Assembly (NCBI GenBank): GCA_949293285.1
Contig: CASFCU010000031.1
Coordinates: 1-33,652, forward strand
From: an uncultured bacterium
Lineage (GTDB): Bacteria > Bacillota_I > Bacilli_A > RF39 > UBA660
Length of the DNA: 33,652 nt
Direction of reading: 5' to 3'
The notes beneath the pieces were generated by a model, which saw nothing but the letters and a program-made list of their open reading frames with translations, ran no database searches and was not told where the DNA came from. Positions 32,469 to 33,652 of the stretch are shown in pieces. The number at the start of each line of letters is the position of its first letter. Position 1 is the first letter of the stretch. The position numbers and the translations under genes are program-made.

Positions 32469-33404
32469 TCACGAAAATATTTCTCTAACTATCAACGTCG
32501 GATAACCTATGTACTTTATTTTTAACTTTACCATCCCTACAATATCTTCTTCTCTTATATATCCTTCATCTGCACTCTGGTTTGCATCTCCCTTGGTATA
32601 ATAACGATTCTCTCCATTAACTACCTTGATATCCACCACTCTATGCACGATTTCTAAATCCTCTTTTTGAAATATGATGACATCTCCTTTTAATATCTGT
32701 TCCTCTTCATACTTCTCAAATAATACCACATCTCCCTTATCTATACTTCCTCTCATACTACTAGATCCTATTACCAATACTCCATATTTCCCTTCACAAG
32801 ATACTAACATGATAATCACACTCGTAATAACTACCAGTACACTGATTTCTACTGCCTGCCTCTTTTTATCTCGATAAGCTACGACATGATTTCTTTTTGC
32901 ATAACTATACTCTAAAACTAAATAAATTACATATGGATATAGCATCCTTAAAAAAGATCTTAAAAATATATACACATTTGGTACATACGGTATCAGATAA
33001 ACGTACATTACACTAATAAATCGATAAACTATTATCGGTTGAATTCCAAATCGTATCACCACATAATTATAAAGTAAATTACAAGATATCGATGCAAATA
33101 GCACATATCCCATAATACTTAAAAATCCATCTAACGTCCCTATATCATATACACTTGCATAAATCAACAAATCAATGACTACCGTTATGACTTCTACTAT
33201 TACTTTTGTAAATTTATTTTTTTGCGCTAATAATACATTTCTTATCATCTCTGTGGTTATAATAATAACGGTTAATGGTATGATATAATGAATAATCGAC
33301 CAATAACTAAATTCCACACTCGCTTTTGTATACCCAAAATATAAACTCAATAGATAATATCCTACTACATACACAATGGCAAATCCTAACATTAATATCG
33401 TCAC
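32469..33404 (-). CDS. sipW: SipW/archaeal-type signal peptidase I with multi-span N-terminal half
   Basis: 311 aa. The catalytic part (about 205-311) shows IGSSSMRGSIDKGDVV with nucleophile Ser216, KGDVIIFQ, EIVHRVVDI with general-base His254 in place of the bacterial Lys, and YYTKGDANQSADEG (Asp273). The Ser-His pair is that of SipW and archaeal/ER-type enzymes (TIGR02228-like), which mature TasA/camelysin-type proteins. Unusually, about 200 residues with roughly six membrane helices precede the catalytic domain; typical SipW is ~190 aa in total. The start is GTG 33404 (or ATG 33392), weak SD, one base after the upstream gene's stop. Operon with the DUF5305 and exported protein genes. Confidence 0.88.
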   Translation of the reverse strand: MTILMLGFAIVYVVGYYLLSLYFGYTKASVEFSYWSIIHYIIPLTVIIITTEMIRNVLLAQKNKFTKVIVEVITVVIDLLIYASVYDIGTLDGFLSIMGYVLFASISCNLLYNYVVIRFGIQPIIVYRFISVMYVYLIPYVPNVYIFLRSFLRMLYPYVIYLVLEYSYAKRNHVVAYRDKKRQAVEISVLVVITSVIIMLVSCEGKYGVLVIGSSSMRGSIDKGDVVLFEKYEEEQILKGDVIIFQKEDLEIVHRVVDIKVVNGENRYYTKGDANQSADEGYIREEDIVGMVKLKIKYIGYPTLIVREIFS

Positions 33405-33587
33405 TTACTTTTTATACATCGATATCATGTTTCTTTTCTTGATGATATGAACCATAATCACGCTAAAAATAGCTAACACGATACTGATCATGGTTCTATC
33501 TAATATATTTGGTACAAAAAGGGCAAACAAGAGAAATATCATTAACACGATCTCTAAAATATAAACTTTTACTTCTGCTTTTTTCAA
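33405..33587 (-). CDS. Small two-span membrane protein
   Basis: 60 aa: two hydrophobic helices (about 9-25 and 30-48) separated by NILDRT, with lysine-rich ends. No family recognised. The TTG start has AAGGG six bases before. It ends directly at the signal peptidase gene, so it belongs to the same operon and may be an accessory subunit; that role is inference. Confidence 0.62.
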   Translation of the reverse strand: MKKAEVKVYILEIVLMIFLLFALFVPNILDRTMISIVLAIFSVIMVHIIKKRNMISMYKK

Positions 33588-33624
33588 TATAATCCCTTCT
33601 TTACCTATTTTTTATCAAATATCA

Positions 33625-33652
33625 TTATGGTTGCACTGGACTTGCTGTAATT
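33625..33652 (-). CDS. C-terminal end of an upstream gene (partial), possibly TasA/camelysin-like
   Basis: Reading the last 27 bases on the minus strand gives ITASPVQP and a TAA at 33625-33627. An ending of alternating hydrophobic residues followed by A-x-x-V-Q is common in TasA/camelysin-like proteins and would fit a SipW locus. The other frame (ending DKK at 33605) cannot be excluded from so few bases. Confidence 0.35.

Noticed and set aside
1-33652. CRISPR arrays, insertion sequences or prophage
   Set aside because: No regularly spaced direct repeats, transposase, integrase or phage structural genes are seen.

Overview
The window is a stretch of AT-rich (roughly 30% G+C) chromosome from a low-GC Bacillota-type bacterium. 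Pointers are strong Shine-Dalgarno sites, a T-box leader, a SipW-type signal peptidase, an iron-type alcohol dehydrogenase, class I sigma-A promoters with many extended -10 elements, and normal use of TGA as stop (so not a UGA=Trp mycoplasma). The gene mix (archaeal-type AspRS, a minimal SufBC pair, DUF5305 with SipW, salvage-only NAD genes here) suggests an uncultivated gut Bacilli/RF39-like lineage; that taxonomic placement is inference. No phage, insertion sequence or CRISPR array is seen.

Layout. 1-258 is the end of clpB (+), closed by a bidirectional terminator. From 298 to 18286 almost everything is on the minus strand: lipoprotein NagZ, an HExxH protein, a CDF cation transporter, an HPt-receiver protein and its hybrid histidine kinase (a phosphorelay with no visible output domain), a DUF1653 protein, an AMP-binding enzyme, an unknown membrane protein, a T-box-controlled aspS plus phosphodiesterase operon, a membrane protein and GNAT acetyltransferase, Fe-ADH, a DUF2974 hydrolase and htpG. 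A plus-strand YwaF/TMEM164-type membrane protein (18503-19255) faces tspO, with overlapping stop codons, followed by tRNA-Glu(CUC) and a class II aldolase-like gene.

21135-29695 is the most coherent part. A two-gene SufC-SufB (SMS-like) iron-sulfur scaffold sits behind a promoter with a partial Fur-type box. Next to it is an NAD salvage block: pncA-pncB-nadE-nadD, then pncC (NMN deamidase), a decayed gene and nrtR (Nudix-like repressor with a degenerate Nudix box). The pncA promoter carries two 21-bp near-identical palindromes 41 bp apart, one over the -10 and one just upstream of the -35, and a third copy precedes pncB. I propose these as the NrtR operators.

29696-33652 is a surface-protein locus: end of an upstream gene, a 60-aa membrane protein, a SipW-type signal peptidase with an unusual multi-span N-terminal half, a DUF5305 membrane protein and a large exported protein with a SipW-type signal and a C-type-lectin/FGE-like C-terminus. 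It probably continues beyond the right edge.
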